From Agromyces subbeticus DSM 16689 (GTDB lineage Bacteria > Actinomycetota > Actinomycetes > Actinomycetales > Microbacteriaceae), in NCBI RefSeq assembly GCF_000421565.1, contig NZ_ATXG01000016.1, forward strand, positions 19,305 to 83,304: DNA of 64,000 nt. Reading direction: 5' to 3'. The notes under the pieces are model-generated. The model was not told the DNA's origin, did no database searches, and saw nothing but the letters and a program-made list of their open reading frames with translations. The translations under genes were made by a program, and so were the position numbers. Shown here piece after piece: positions 24,118 to 32,668 of the stretch. Position 1 is the first letter of the stretch. Each line of letters starts with the position of its first letter.

Positions 24118-25068
24118 TCAGACGGGCGGGTAGAGGTAGAGCGCCGAGCCCGCCGGAATCGTGCGCCGGTGGTACGAGTGGTCGGAGTTTTGGTTGTACT
24201 CCTCGATGTTGACCGAACCGTCGCCGTTGATCGACTGCACGTACGCAACGTGGTTGTACGGGAACCACGCGACCGCGCCCACGACGGGCTCGCTCGAGGT
24301 TGGCCAGCCGCGGCTCTCCCACTCACCGGCCCAGGCGTGAGCGCTGCCCGACGCGAGGTTGCCCCAGTCCCACTTCCATGGGGCGCTCGTGACGCCGGCG
24401 TCGCGGTTCATTCGCCATGCCACGAAGTCGACGCACTCGCGGTAGTAGTACCGCAGCGGTGAGAGCCCGCCGCCGAAGTCGTCAGGGGTCTGATCCCACC
24501 AGGGGTAGTCGTCGCCCTCGGCCTTGACCGTGTGCACGGCGTACGCGCCGGTGCCTCGCGAGGCGAGGTTCGCCGCCCACGCCGCCTTGTCTTTGGCCTC
24601 CTGGTCGAGGCGGGCCGCTTCGATCTCGGCCTTCGAGGTGACGGAGTAGCCCTCGGCCGAGAGCGGCGCGCCGCTCGCGAGCGATGAGACCTCGATGTCC
24701 TGCGCCTCGGCCTTCGTCAGGCTGAAGGTACCGGATGACGCGAACGTCTCGCCGCCCGGCATGAACGCGTACGCCGGCAGGGCGACCGTGCCGACGATGG
24801 CCGGCACCACGAGCACCGTCGCGAAGACGCGCATGGGGCCGTTGCGACGCGTCGGTCGCGGCGAGCGGGAGACGGTGGTCGCGAGGTCGGGCGTGCCGGC
24901 AGGGGCGTTCGAGTCGACGGCGATGGATGCCGTGTCACGGCCCTTGCCCTTGGCTCGCTTCGAGCGGCCCTGCTCGGTTGCCGCGCTTCGTCGCGCTCGA
25001 CCTCGGTCGGCCTCCCGACGCGAGGAGCGCGGGCGCTCGTGTGCGTCGTTCGTGTCGTCACCGTTCAA
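24118..25068 (-). CDS. Secreted CHAP-domain peptidoglycan hydrolase-like protein
   Basis: A 316-residue protein: a long basic Arg/Lys-rich cytoplasmic lead (1-78), a membrane/signal segment MRVFATVLVVPAIVGTVALP (about 79-98) ending PAYAF, a linker with LTKAEAQDIEVSS and AEIEAARLDQEAKDK, then a CHAP domain. Catalytic residues are Cys in YYYRECVDFVAW, His in YNHVAYVQSI and Glu/Asn in NIEEYNQN. CHAP enzymes are amidases or endopeptidases on cell-wall peptides. The TTG start has a GGAGG ribosome site 8 bases upstream. The N-terminal 100 residues and the promoter/leader resemble those of the NlpC/P60 gene at 26063. Confidence 0.87.
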   Translation of the reverse strand: MNGDDTNDAHERPRSSRREADRGRARRSAATEQGRSKRAKGKGRDTASIAVDSNAPAGTPDLATTVSRSPRPTRRNGPMRVFATVLVVPAIVGTVALPAYAFMPGGETFASSGTFSLTKAEAQDIEVSSLASGAPLSAEGYSVTSKAEIEAARLDQEAKDKAAWAANLASRGTGAYAVHTVKAEGDDYPWWDQTPDDFGGGLSPLRYYYRECVDFVAWRMNRDAGVTSAPWKWDWGNLASGSAHAWAGEWESRGWPTSSEPVVGAVAWFPYNHVAYVQSINGDGSVNIEEYNQNSDHSYHRRTIPAGSALYLYPPV

Positions 25069-25197
25069 CAGCAGAACCTCCGGGCACCGTTCGAAGGCCG
25101 CGGTGCAGCCCGGAACGGAGTGGCTTCTCGGGTGTCGGCGGCCTCAGGGGACGGCCGGACTCGTACCACCATAGGGCACGTGTCGTGGGTTTGTCAC
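25069..25197 (-). promoter_or_regulatory. Promoter and about 93-nt leader of the CHAP gene
   Basis: On the minus strand GTGACA (-35-like, 25197-25192), 18 bases, TATGGT (25173-25168), 4 bases, then CGAGTCCG. Transcription should begin near 25161, giving a GC-rich leader to the GGAGG-N8-TTG start. The same order of elements precedes the NlpC/P60 gene. I see no ydaO (c-di-AMP) riboswitch core in it. Confidence 0.6.
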
Positions 25198-25204
25198 GAA
25201 TCGG

Positions 25205-25702
25205 TCACGCCGCGGTCGCGAGGTACTCGTTCCACTGCGGCAGCGGCCGCTCGAAGCCGCGCGCCACCCAGCTGCGTCCGTTCGGCCGCGCGGGCGTGAA
25301 GCGGAGCTGCCATCCCATCTCGGCCGGCGTGCGATCGCTCTTCGTGTTGTTGCAGCGCAGGCAGCAGGCGACGAGGTTCTCCCACGTATCGCGACCGCCG
25401 CGAGAGCGCGGGAGCACGTGGTCGATCGTGGCCGCCGCGCGGCCGCAGTACGCGCACTGGTGTTCGTCGCGTCGAAGCACCCCGCGTCGGCTCACCGGTG
25501 CCTGACTCAGGCGTGGCGCCCGAACGTAGCGCGTCAGCAGGATCACGCTCGGTCGTTGCCACGATCCGCTCGCCGCGCACACCGGATTGCCCTCCTCGTG
25601 CTGGATGACGGTGGCCTTGTGATTCATGACGAGCAGCAGTGCCCGCTTGAACGAGACGATGGCGAGCGGCTCATAGCCCGCGTTGAGCACGAGTGTGCGC
25701 AT
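25205..25702 (-). CDS. HNH endonuclease (McrA-like, actinobacterial housekeeping type)
   Basis: A 165-residue protein beginning MRTLVLNAGYEPLAIVSFKR, the hallmark of a very common actinobacterial HNH protein. The nuclease core is CAYCGRAAATIDHVLPRSRG and NLVACCLRCNNTKSDRTPAE, with paired CxxC zinc ligands and the catalytic His of IDHV. Its DNA target is unknown. The ATG has GAAAGG 9 bases upstream. A hairpin followed by a T-rich run lies 123 bases upstream on the same strand and could attenuate the transcript. Confidence 0.9.
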   Translation of the reverse strand: MRTLVLNAGYEPLAIVSFKRALLLVMNHKATVIQHEEGNPVCAASGSWQRPSVILLTRYVRAPRLSQAPVSRRGVLRRDEHQCAYCGRAAATIDHVLPRSRGGRDTWENLVACCLRCNNTKSDRTPAEMGWQLRFTPARPNGRSWVARGFERPLPQWNEYLATAA

Positions 25703-26000
25703 GGTGTGCCTTTCGATCGGTGCTGGATGGCTTCCAGCCGCGTGAACGGATCGGCGTTCCGAGGGGTCGATTCCGGGTGGGCAGCGCCGGCAGTCGGCGG
25801 CTCGAGCTGCCCGGAAAACAGAGAACGGGCACCGTCGTGATGACAGTGCCCGTCGGGGCGTGCGCCCGGTTCGTGCTCGATTGACTACTGCGCCGTTGGT
25901 CGAAGAGCGCGCGGGCATCCGTGGAATGGATGCTGCGCGACGTGACCATCGGCTTCCCCTGCCCGGTTTCTCGGATCGTCAGGATCTCAGGTTAGAACAC
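25703..26000. other. Gene-poor stretch upstream of the HNH gene
   Basis: About 300 bases without a convincing gene. On the minus strand a 92-codon frame begins at 25949, but it is rich in Ser/Arg/Thr/Pro, has no recognisable domain and runs into the HNH start, so I do not call it. The only structured element is the hairpin at 25825-25853. Confidence 0.5.
25825..25853 (-). terminator. Hairpin with T-rich tail upstream of the HNH gene
   Basis: On the minus strand ACGGGCAC pairs perfectly with GTGCCCGT across a 13-base loop and is followed by TCTCTGTTTT. It may end a short leader transcript, attenuating the HNH gene, or be a second terminator behind the NlpC/P60 gene. Confidence 0.5.
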
Positions 26001-26034
26001 GAATGGCGCGCCGGGAACTTCCGGCGCGCCATTC
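26001..26034 (-). terminator. Terminator of the NlpC/P60 gene
   Basis: A perfect 14-bp stem (26001-26014 with 26021-26034) around a 6-base loop, 29 bases after the stop of the minus-strand NlpC/P60 gene, followed by GTGTTCT. Confidence 0.8.
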
Positions 26035-26062
26035 ACGTGTGGAGTCATGCGATGTTCACCGA

Positions 26063-26932
26063 TCAGATGCCGATGCGCACGATGTAGTAGTCGCTCGTCC
26101 AGATGGGCTGAACACGAACGGATGCCCCTTCGTAGGGCGCGTGCAGGATCATGCCGTTGCCCGCGTAGAAGCCGTCGTGACCGGGCATGATCACGAGATC
26201 GCCCGGCTGCGCGTCGGCCTCGGAGATGCGGGTGCCCATGGCGCCCTGGCCGTTGGAGGAGTGCGGCATGCTGACGCCGAACTGCGCGTAGACGTACATC
26301 ACGAAGCCCGAGCAGTCGAAGCCGGCCGGGGTGGCGCCGCCGTAGACGTAGGGCGTGCCGATGTACTGCGTCGCGACGTTGTAGACGCTCGCGAGGTCGA
26401 AGTTCGGGTACGGCGGGTTGGCGAGGAAATCGCCGACCGACGGTCCGGAGTACGAAGCGGCATACGAGGTCATCGCCGACTCGGCGGCGACACGGGCCGC
26501 CTCGGCTGCAGCGGCCGCCGCGGCAGCCTCGGCAGCGGCCTGGATCTCGGCTCCGGAGACGGCGGCGTAGCCGTCTTTGGTCACAGGCGCGGCGATGACG
26601 TCATCGGTGACCTCGACGGACTGCGCCTCGGCCTTCGTGAGCCGCGACTCGGCCGTCTGGCCGTATTGCGGTCCGGCCGAGCCGGGAGCGAAGGCGTACG
26701 CCGGGATGGCGAGCGTGCCGACGATGCCGGCGGCAACCGTCATCACGAGGACGTTCGCAAGCCGGCCGCGGCGCAGGCGACGGGTCGACGGCAAGGTCGA
26801 CGATGTCACGCGAGCGGCGGCATCGGGTTGCGGTGCACTGGGGGAAACGGGTGCCTTCGCGGCGATGATCGCCTTCGTAGCAGCCCTGCGGGTGTGGTTC
26901 CTGGGCAGGTTGCGCCGGGAGAATCGAGCCAA
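26063..26932 (-). CDS. Secreted NlpC/P60 peptidoglycan hydrolase-like protein
   Basis: A 289-residue protein: basic lead (1-56), signal/TM segment LANVLVMTVAAGIVGTLAIP ending PAYAF (about 57-80), an LTKAEAQSVEVTDD linker, an Ala-rich helix, then the NlpC/P60 domain. The catalytic Cys is in GFDCSGFVMYVY and the His in MPGHDGFYAG, with a third polar residue near MILHAP. NlpC/P60 enzymes cut the D-Glu-DAP type peptide bond and help daughter-cell separation. The TTG start follows GGAGG by 8 bases. N-terminus, start codon and promoter resemble those of the CHAP gene at 24118. Confidence 0.9.
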   Translation of the reverse strand: MARFSRRNLPRNHTRRAATKAIIAAKAPVSPSAPQPDAAARVTSSTLPSTRRLRRGRLANVLVMTVAAGIVGTLAIPAYAFAPGSAGPQYGQTAESRLTKAEAQSVEVTDDVIAAPVTKDGYAAVSGAEIQAAAEAAAAAAAAEAARVAAESAMTSYAASYSGPSVGDFLANPPYPNFDLASVYNVATQYIGTPYVYGGATPAGFDCSGFVMYVYAQFGVSMPHSSNGQGAMGTRISEADAQPGDLVIMPGHDGFYAGNGMILHAPYEGASVRVQPIWTSDYYIVRIGI

Positions 26933-27107
26933 AACGTGTACCTCCGTCGCCCCACGACAACTGATGTCACCCCACCGGATGCGCTCGAAGGCGCTTACGG
27001 GTACTTGATCGAGCGGTGGGCTTGGGAGGCGTCTCGACCCTGGTCCTCCGACTGGCTTCGTGCCGGCGGACTCGAACGAGACTACGCGACGAGTGCTCGA
27101 TTGTCAC
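26933..27107 (-). promoter_or_regulatory. Promoter and about 140-nt leader of the NlpC/P60 gene
   Basis: On the minus strand GTGACA (27107-27102), 17 bases, TAGTCT (27084-27079), 4 bases, then CGAGTCCG. Transcription should begin near 27072. The leader has several self-complementary GC runs. The element order and the CGAGTCCG block at the same distance from -10 match the CHAP gene's leader. No ydaO core is seen. Confidence 0.6.
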
Positions 27108-27137
27108 ATTCTGATCACGGCGCGGCCGCGATGCCCC

Positions 27138-27830
27138 TCATTCCGCGATGAAGATATGACCGGCGACTTCGCTCGGCAGCTCGAGCCCGCCGTCGGCGCC
27201 GTCGACCTCGACGAGCACGTACCCACCGGCCCGACTGAAGGTCGCCATGGCACCGGGCATGACCCCGGCCTGGCGCATCTGCGCGAGCAGTTCGGGGTCG
27301 AACTGCACGGGTTCGCCGAGTCGGCGAACGACGCCGCGAACCGGGGTCTCGCTCGCGTCGACGGCCTCGACGACGTTGACCACGCCGGTCATGAACGCGT
27401 CACTGGGCGGAAGCCCGAGCTCTTCGAGTCCGGGGATCGGGTTGCCGTACGGCGACTCACGAGGGCTGCCGAGGATCTCGATGAGGCGGCGCTCGACCTG
27501 CTCGCTCATCACGTGCTCCCAGCGGCATGCCTCGTCGTGCACGAACTCCCACTCGAGCCCGATCACGTCGGCGAGCAGCCGCTCGGCGAGGCGGTGCTTG
27601 CGCATGACGTGCACGGCCTTGGAGCGGCCGTCTGGCGTGAGTTCGAGGTGCCGGTCGCCCGAGACGACCACGAGCCCGTCGCGTTCCATGCGGGCGATGG
27701 TCTGCGAGACGGTGGGACCGGAGTGACCGAGCCGCTCGGAGATGCGTGCCCGCAGCGGCACGATGTTCTCCTCCTCGAGGTCGAGGATCGTGCGGAGATA
27801 CATCTCCGTGGTGTCGATCAAGTCGGTCAC
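27138..27830 (-). CDS. DtxR/IdeR-family metal-dependent repressor
   Basis: A 230-residue regulator. The N-terminal winged helix has TTEMYLRTILDLEEE and SGPTVSQTIARMERDGLV. The metal/dimer domain has HRLAERLLADVIG and VHDEACRWEHVMS, containing the Cys/Glu/His cluster of the primary metal site. A C-terminal SH3-like (FeoA-type) domain follows. IdeR/DtxR represses iron uptake genes when Fe(II) is bound; manganese-sensing relatives exist, so the metal is not certain. The GTG at 27830 is preferred because GGGAGG lies 7 bases upstream. Confidence 0.92.
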   Translation of the reverse strand: MTDLIDTTEMYLRTILDLEEENIVPLRARISERLGHSGPTVSQTIARMERDGLVVVSGDRHLELTPDGRSKAVHVMRKHRLAERLLADVIGLEWEFVHDEACRWEHVMSEQVERRLIEILGSPRESPYGNPIPGLEELGLPPSDAFMTGVVNVVEAVDASETPVRGVVRRLGEPVQFDPELLAQMRQAGVMPGAMATFSRAGGYVLVEVDGADGGLELPSEVAGHIFIAE

Positions 27831-27888
27831 GCGCGATCCTCCCGTTGTCACAGCCCGTCGTCCAGCCTACCGGGCGCCGCGCCCTCGC

Positions 27889-29016
<1,128 letters not shown>

Positions 29017-29021
29017 TCCAC

Positions 29022-29288
29022 GTGCGGCTCTGGCTCAGCGACGGAGAGCGACGCCCCGACCCGGCGCCGGCGCGCGCCGATGCCCGCAAGGCCATGCTCG
29101 TGGGCACCATCGGCTGGGTGGTCGCACTCGTCGCCTGCTTCGTCTTCCGCGAGTCGCTGCAATCGGCCGGGCTCTGGTGGTTCGCGGGCGCCGCGATCAC
29201 CGGCATCGTCGTGGGCCTGGTCGGCCTCGTCTCGGTGCAGGTGATCCGCAAGCGCGCGACTCAGTCGACGGAGCGGCCGAGCAGCTGA
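29022..29288 (+). CDS. DUF2530 small membrane protein
   Basis: An 88-residue protein with two TM helices (about residues 25-45 and 50-75) and a cytoplasmic Arg/Lys end. The pattern DPAPARADARKAMLVGTIGW with FRESLQSAGLWWFAGA fits DUF2530, an actinobacterial family commonly placed after serC. Function is unknown. The GTG start lies 5 bases after the serC stop. Its last 28 bases overlap the end of the convergent DUF3027 gene. Confidence 0.8.
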   Translation: MRLWLSDGERRPDPAPARADARKAMLVGTIGWVVALVACFVFRESLQSAGLWWFAGAAITGIVVGLVGLVSVQVIRKRATQSTERPSS

Positions 29289-29941
29289 TCTTCGACGTCG
29301 TCGTCGGCGTCGTCATCGTCGTCTGCGTCGTCATCGGCGTCGTCGACAGCGCCGTGATCACTCGATTGGTCGAGTGCGTCGATGTCGATGCCGTCGAACT
29401 CGTCGTCTCCGTGATCGTCATCGTCGGCGTCGAGCTCGTCGTCGTCGTCCGAGTCGTCATCGTCGTCGGAGTCGTCATCGTCCTCGGACTCGTCATCGTC
29501 ATCGTCGGCGTCGAGCTCGTCGTCGTCGTCGCCGAGCTCGTCGTCATCGGAGTCGGCATCGTCGTCGGCCGATTCACCGGCAGCGGCGGCGATCGCCTCT
29601 TGCGCGGCGCGGTAGTCGGCGAGGCGGTCGGACCACGGCACCCACTCGGGAGCGAGCAGCGCGGTCTCGCCCGGCATGAGCTCGGTCTCGAGCACCGTCG
29701 GTTCGGCGTCGGCGTCGACGCGGGAGAGCGTGACGCTCCAGCGCCACCCCGGATATCCGCTGAGGTCGGAGGCGAACAGCAACGTCAGCACGTGCTCGCC
29801 CTCGACGAGGTGCCCGACGACCGAGCCGACGGTCTCGGGCGCGGTCACCTCGAGCAGCGCTCGCCGGGCGAGATCCACCGACGCCAGCAGCACCTCGTCG
29901 GCCACGACGGGCGTGTTCTCGGACTCGGTGGACTCAGGCAT
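29261..29941 (-). CDS. DUF3027 protein with long Asp/Glu-rich tail
   Basis: Residues 1-115 match the DUF3027 pattern: LLASVDLARRALLEV, SGYPGWRWSVTLSRVD, ELMPGETALLAPEWVPWSDR. The remaining 110 residues are mostly Asp with Glu and Ser, encoded by GAC/GAT-rich repeats at about 29290-29570, then end in LLGRSVD. Function is unknown. It overlaps the cold-shock gene by 8 bases upstream and DUF2530 by 28 bases at its end. Confidence 0.85.
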   Translation of the reverse strand: MPESTESENTPVVADEVLLASVDLARRALLEVTAPETVGSVVGHLVEGEHVLTLLFASDLSGYPGWRWSVTLSRVDADAEPTVLETELMPGETALLAPEWVPWSDRLADYRAAQEAIAAAAGESADDDADSDDDELGDDDDELDADDDDDESEDDDDSDDDDDSDDDDELDADDDDHGDDEFDGIDIDALDQSSDHGAVDDADDDADDDDDADDDVEDQLLGRSVD

Positions 29942-30314
29942 CCAGATCGTCAGCCACCTTGCGCAGCACCGCGGCGACAGTGCGTGCCTTCGACTTCTCG
30001 GGGTAGCGGCCGCGCCGCAGATCGGTGCCGATGCCGTCGAGCACCTTCACGACGTCTTCGACGATGATCGCCATGTCGTCGGCGGGCTTGCGGTTGATCT
30101 TCGTGAGACTCACGGGCGCATCGAGCACGCGCACCGAGAGGGCCTGCGCGCCGCGCTTGCCCTCTGCGACACCGAACTCGAGACGGCTGCCCGCACGCAC
30201 GGTCGCGCCGGCGGGAAGAGCGGATGCATGGAGGAAGACCTCTTGGCCGTCATCGGAGCTGATGAAGCCGAATCCCTTCTCCTCGTCGTAGAACTTGACC
30301 TTGCCGGTGGGCAT
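29934..30314 (-). CDS. Cold-shock-domain protein with C-terminal extension
   Basis: A 126-residue protein. Residues 1-65 are a cold-shock domain with RNP1-like KGFGFISSDDG and RNP2-like VFLHASAL, and the rest is a Lys/Arg-rich helical extension (RRGRYPEKSKARTVAAVLRK). Cold-shock domains bind single-stranded RNA or DNA. The longer form of this actinobacterial protein regularly precedes DUF3027, and the 8-base overlap here suggests coupled translation. Two in-frame ATGs further upstream exist; 30314 starts at the domain. Confidence 0.9.
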   Translation of the reverse strand: MPTGKVKFYDEEKGFGFISSDDGQEVFLHASALPAGATVRAGSRLEFGVAEGKRGAQALSVRVLDAPVSLTKINRKPADDMAIIVEDVVKVLDGIGTDLRRGRYPEKSKARTVAAVLRKVADDLDA

Positions 30315-30411
30315 CGTGTGAACCTCGCTCATGTCTGCAGGCGCGCCGAAACGCATCGCCGTGCACCGTCCAGTCTAGGCCTCGGGGCACCCGCGAGCAG
30401 GCCGCCTGGCC

Positions 30412-30417
30412 TATTCT
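30412..30417 (+). promoter_or_regulatory. -10 box of leaderless small membrane gene
   Basis: TATTCT, 6 bases before the GTG at 30424. Confidence 0.5.
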
Positions 30418-30423
30418 GGACGT

Positions 30424-30696
30424 GTGAGCGATTCCGGCCCCATCACCGACAATCGCGCCGAACGCGTCCTCGCGTACATGTTCGCCGCCGTCGTCGGTCT
30501 GTCCATCGTCTGCTTCTTCGCCGTGATGATCGGCACGTTCAACGGCGTGACCCGCGACGATATGGGCTCCGGCCTCTGGGCCGTCGTCACGATGCTGCCC
30601 TGGTTCGGGCTGCCGATCGCCTTCCTCCTGCTGATTGCGCTGCTCATCGTCAACGGCGTGCGGCGTGCCCGCGCGGCGCGGGCCGGAACGAGCTGA
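30424..30696 (+). CDS. Small two-helix membrane protein, function unknown
   Basis: A 90-residue protein with two TM helices (about 15-40 and 55-78) and a basic RRARAARAG tail. Similar actinobacterial proteins are sometimes mislabelled as ABC transporter ATPases, for which there is no motif here. It lies 9 bases before the XPB-N-like gene on the same strand. Confidence 0.7.
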   Translation: MSDSGPITDNRAERVLAYMFAAVVGLSIVCFFAVMIGTFNGVTRDDMGSGLWAVVTMLPWFGLPIAFLLLIALLIVNGVRRARAARAGTS

Positions 30697-30705
30697 CCGG
30701 AGACG

Positions 30706-32568
30706 ATGCTCGAACTCGCCGCACGACTCCGCGGGCTGTCGCGAGACTCTCTCGCAGCAGCACTGCACTCGCGCGAGTTCGACCCCTCGGCCGTGCGCGA
30801 CCTCTTCGATCTCGCCGAAGCCGTGCTCGCACCCGACTCGATCGATCACATCGTCGGCCGCCTCGACCGCCGACGGCTCGCCGTGCTCGCGGCAGCCATC
30901 GAGCTCGCGGCCGACGGCGACACCACGTCGGGGGCGGTGCAGAGCGCATTGGTGCACCACGGGGCTTCCGCCGAGCTGTCGGAGGCGACGAGCGAACTGC
31001 TCGATGCGCTCACCGAGCTGCTGCTGGTGGTGCGCATCGGCGAGCGCGTGCACGTGCCGTCGAGCGTCATCGCACGCGTGGCCCCGCGGCTCGGCGGCGA
31101 GCTGCCGGCCGTGGCCGAGCTCGCATCGCCTGCTCCGCCGGTGCTCGTGGTGAACGACCAGGTCGACCGCACCCTGCTCGATCGGCGTGCCGCCGAGACG
31201 GCGTACGCGACTGTCGCGGCGACCGCCGAGGTGCTCGCAGCCCTCGGCACACAGCCCGCGCGCGAGCTCGCGAAGGGCGGGCTCGCGCTGCCCGACTCGA
31301 AGCGCCTCGCCGAGGCGAGCGGCACGGCCCTCGACGCCCTGCCCCGGCTCTTCCATCGCGCCGACGAAGCCGGGCTCGTGGTGCGCGAGGGCGCGTTCTG
31401 GCTCGAGTCCGAACTCGGCGCGAGCTGGTCGCTCAAGTCGGCAGAGGGGCGGTGGCGCCGGCTCGCGGAGTGCTGGCGCGACCGCATCCCCGAGCCGCTG
31501 CGCGAGCTGGTCACCCGCCGAAGCGAATCGCTCACCGCGAGCACGCTGCGCGACGACGTGCGCTGGTTCTACCCCGCGGGCGGTCGGTGGCTCGACGACG
31601 GCATCGAACGCCTCGTCGACGAGGCCGAGGCACTCGGGCTCGCCGTCGCCGGCGAACCGGCCCCGACCGCGCTCCTCGTGCTCGCCGGCGACTTCGACCG
31701 GGCCGCCGCCCGGCTGTCGGCGCACTTCCCGGCCCAGGTCGACAGGGTGTACCTGCAGCATGATCTCTCGATCGTCTCGCCAGGGCCGCTCGAGCCATCG
31801 CTCGATGCGCGGCTGCGCGGCTTCGCCGACGTCGAGGGTCGCGACCTCGCCTCGACGTATCGCGTCAGCGCGGCATCCGTCAACCGCGGACTCGCGGCCG
31901 GTGAGAGCGCCGACTCGATCCTCGACTTCCTGCGCCGACTCTCGCTCACGGGCATTCCGCAGCCCCTCGCCTACCTCGTCGGCGAAGCCTCTGCGAGGTT
32001 CGGGTCGCTCCGCGTCTCCGTCGCCGATGAAGCGGATGCCCCGGCGCGATCGGCGATCCGCTCCGATGACGAGCAGCTCGTGCGCACGCTCGCCGTCGAC
32101 CAGTCGCTCGCGCCGATCGGGCTCCGCCAGACCGGGCCGCACCGGCTGCTCTCCCGCTTCACGCCCGAGGTCGTGTTCTGGGCGCTCTCCGACGCCCGCT
32201 ATCCCGTCGCCGCCGAAGACTCGTCGGGCAACATCATCCGACTGCGACGTCACCATCTGGCCCAGGTGCCCGATCCCGCGCCGAAGGCCGACCCGATCGA
32301 GGCGCTGCTCGACCTCGTGCTCGCCGAGGGCGAAGCCGGAGCCACCGAGCAGGCGTGGCTGGCACGCCAACTCGAGGCGGCCGCGCGGGCGAAGGAGACG
32401 CTCACGGTGACCGTGCGCATGCCGGGCGGCGATACCGCCGACTACCTCCTCGCGCCCGCGAGCGTTGCCAACGGCCGACTGCGAGCCCGCGACCGAAAGG
32501 CCGACATCGAGCGCACGCTGCCCCTGTCGGCGATCGCGGCCGTGTCGCCGGCGCCCGCCGGAGCCTGA
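30706..32568 (+). CDS. XPB/Ssl2 N-terminal-like (Helicase_C_3) protein
   Basis: A 620-residue protein without Walker motifs. It has repeated helical/winged-helix segments and a region (about residues 330-450: FPAQVDRVYLQHDLSIVSPG, then YRVSAASVNRGLAAGESADS) matching the Helicase_C_3 domain of the XPB N-terminal family. In many Actinobacteria this gene directly precedes XPB helicase, as here. A role as partner or regulator of XPB in DNA repair is inferred. GGAG lies 5 bases before the ATG. Confidence 0.85.
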   Translation: MLELAARLRGLSRDSLAAALHSREFDPSAVRDLFDLAEAVLAPDSIDHIVGRLDRRRLAVLAAAIELAADGDTTSGAVQSALVHHGASAELSEATSELLDALTELLLVVRIGERVHVPSSVIARVAPRLGGELPAVAELASPAPPVLVVNDQVDRTLLDRRAAETAYATVAATAEVLAALGTQPARELAKGGLALPDSKRLAEASGTALDALPRLFHRADEAGLVVREGAFWLESELGASWSLKSAEGRWRRLAECWRDRIPEPLRELVTRRSESLTASTLRDDVRWFYPAGGRWLDDGIERLVDEAEALGLAVAGEPAPTALLVLAGDFDRAAARLSAHFPAQVDRVYLQHDLSIVSPGPLEPSLDARLRGFADVEGRDLASTYRVSAASVNRGLAAGESADSILDFLRRLSLTGIPQPLAYLVGEASARFGSLRVSVADEADAPARSAIRSDDEQLVRTLAVDQSLAPIGLRQTGPHRLLSRFTPEVVFWALSDARYPVAAEDSSGNIIRLRRHHLAQVPDPAPKADPIEALLDLVLAEGEAGATEQAWLARQLEAAARAKETLTVTVRMPGGDTADYLLAPASVANGRLRARDRKADIERTLPLSAIAAVSPAPAGA

Positions 32569-32654
32569 GCGCGCGCGGCGACCGCGGCCGCGACGGCTGC
32601 CGCCTCGGCGACGGGCGAACCGGCGCAACCGGCCGTGCTCCCATGAACCGGGCG

Positions 32655-32660
32655 TAGACT
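32655..32660 (+). promoter_or_regulatory. -10 box of the XPB gene
   Basis: TAGACT, 8 bases before the ATG at 32669; close enough for a leaderless or near-leaderless transcript. Confidence 0.4.
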
Positions 32661-32668
32661 CGACCGCT

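Noticed and set aside
25671..25949. A 92-codon minus-strand frame upstream of the HNH gene
   Set aside because: It overlaps the HNH start, has no domain, no clear ribosome site, and a Ser/Arg/Pro composition typical of chance frames.
26933..27072. ydaO (c-di-AMP) riboswitch before the NlpC/P60 gene
   Set aside because: The typical actinobacterial core blocks (a GGGGGACC-type block and a GACAGCTAACC-type block) are not present by eye in either hydrolase leader. A covariance search would settle it.
30424..30696. ABC transporter ATPase for the 90-residue protein
   Set aside because: It has two TM helices and no Walker or signature motif.
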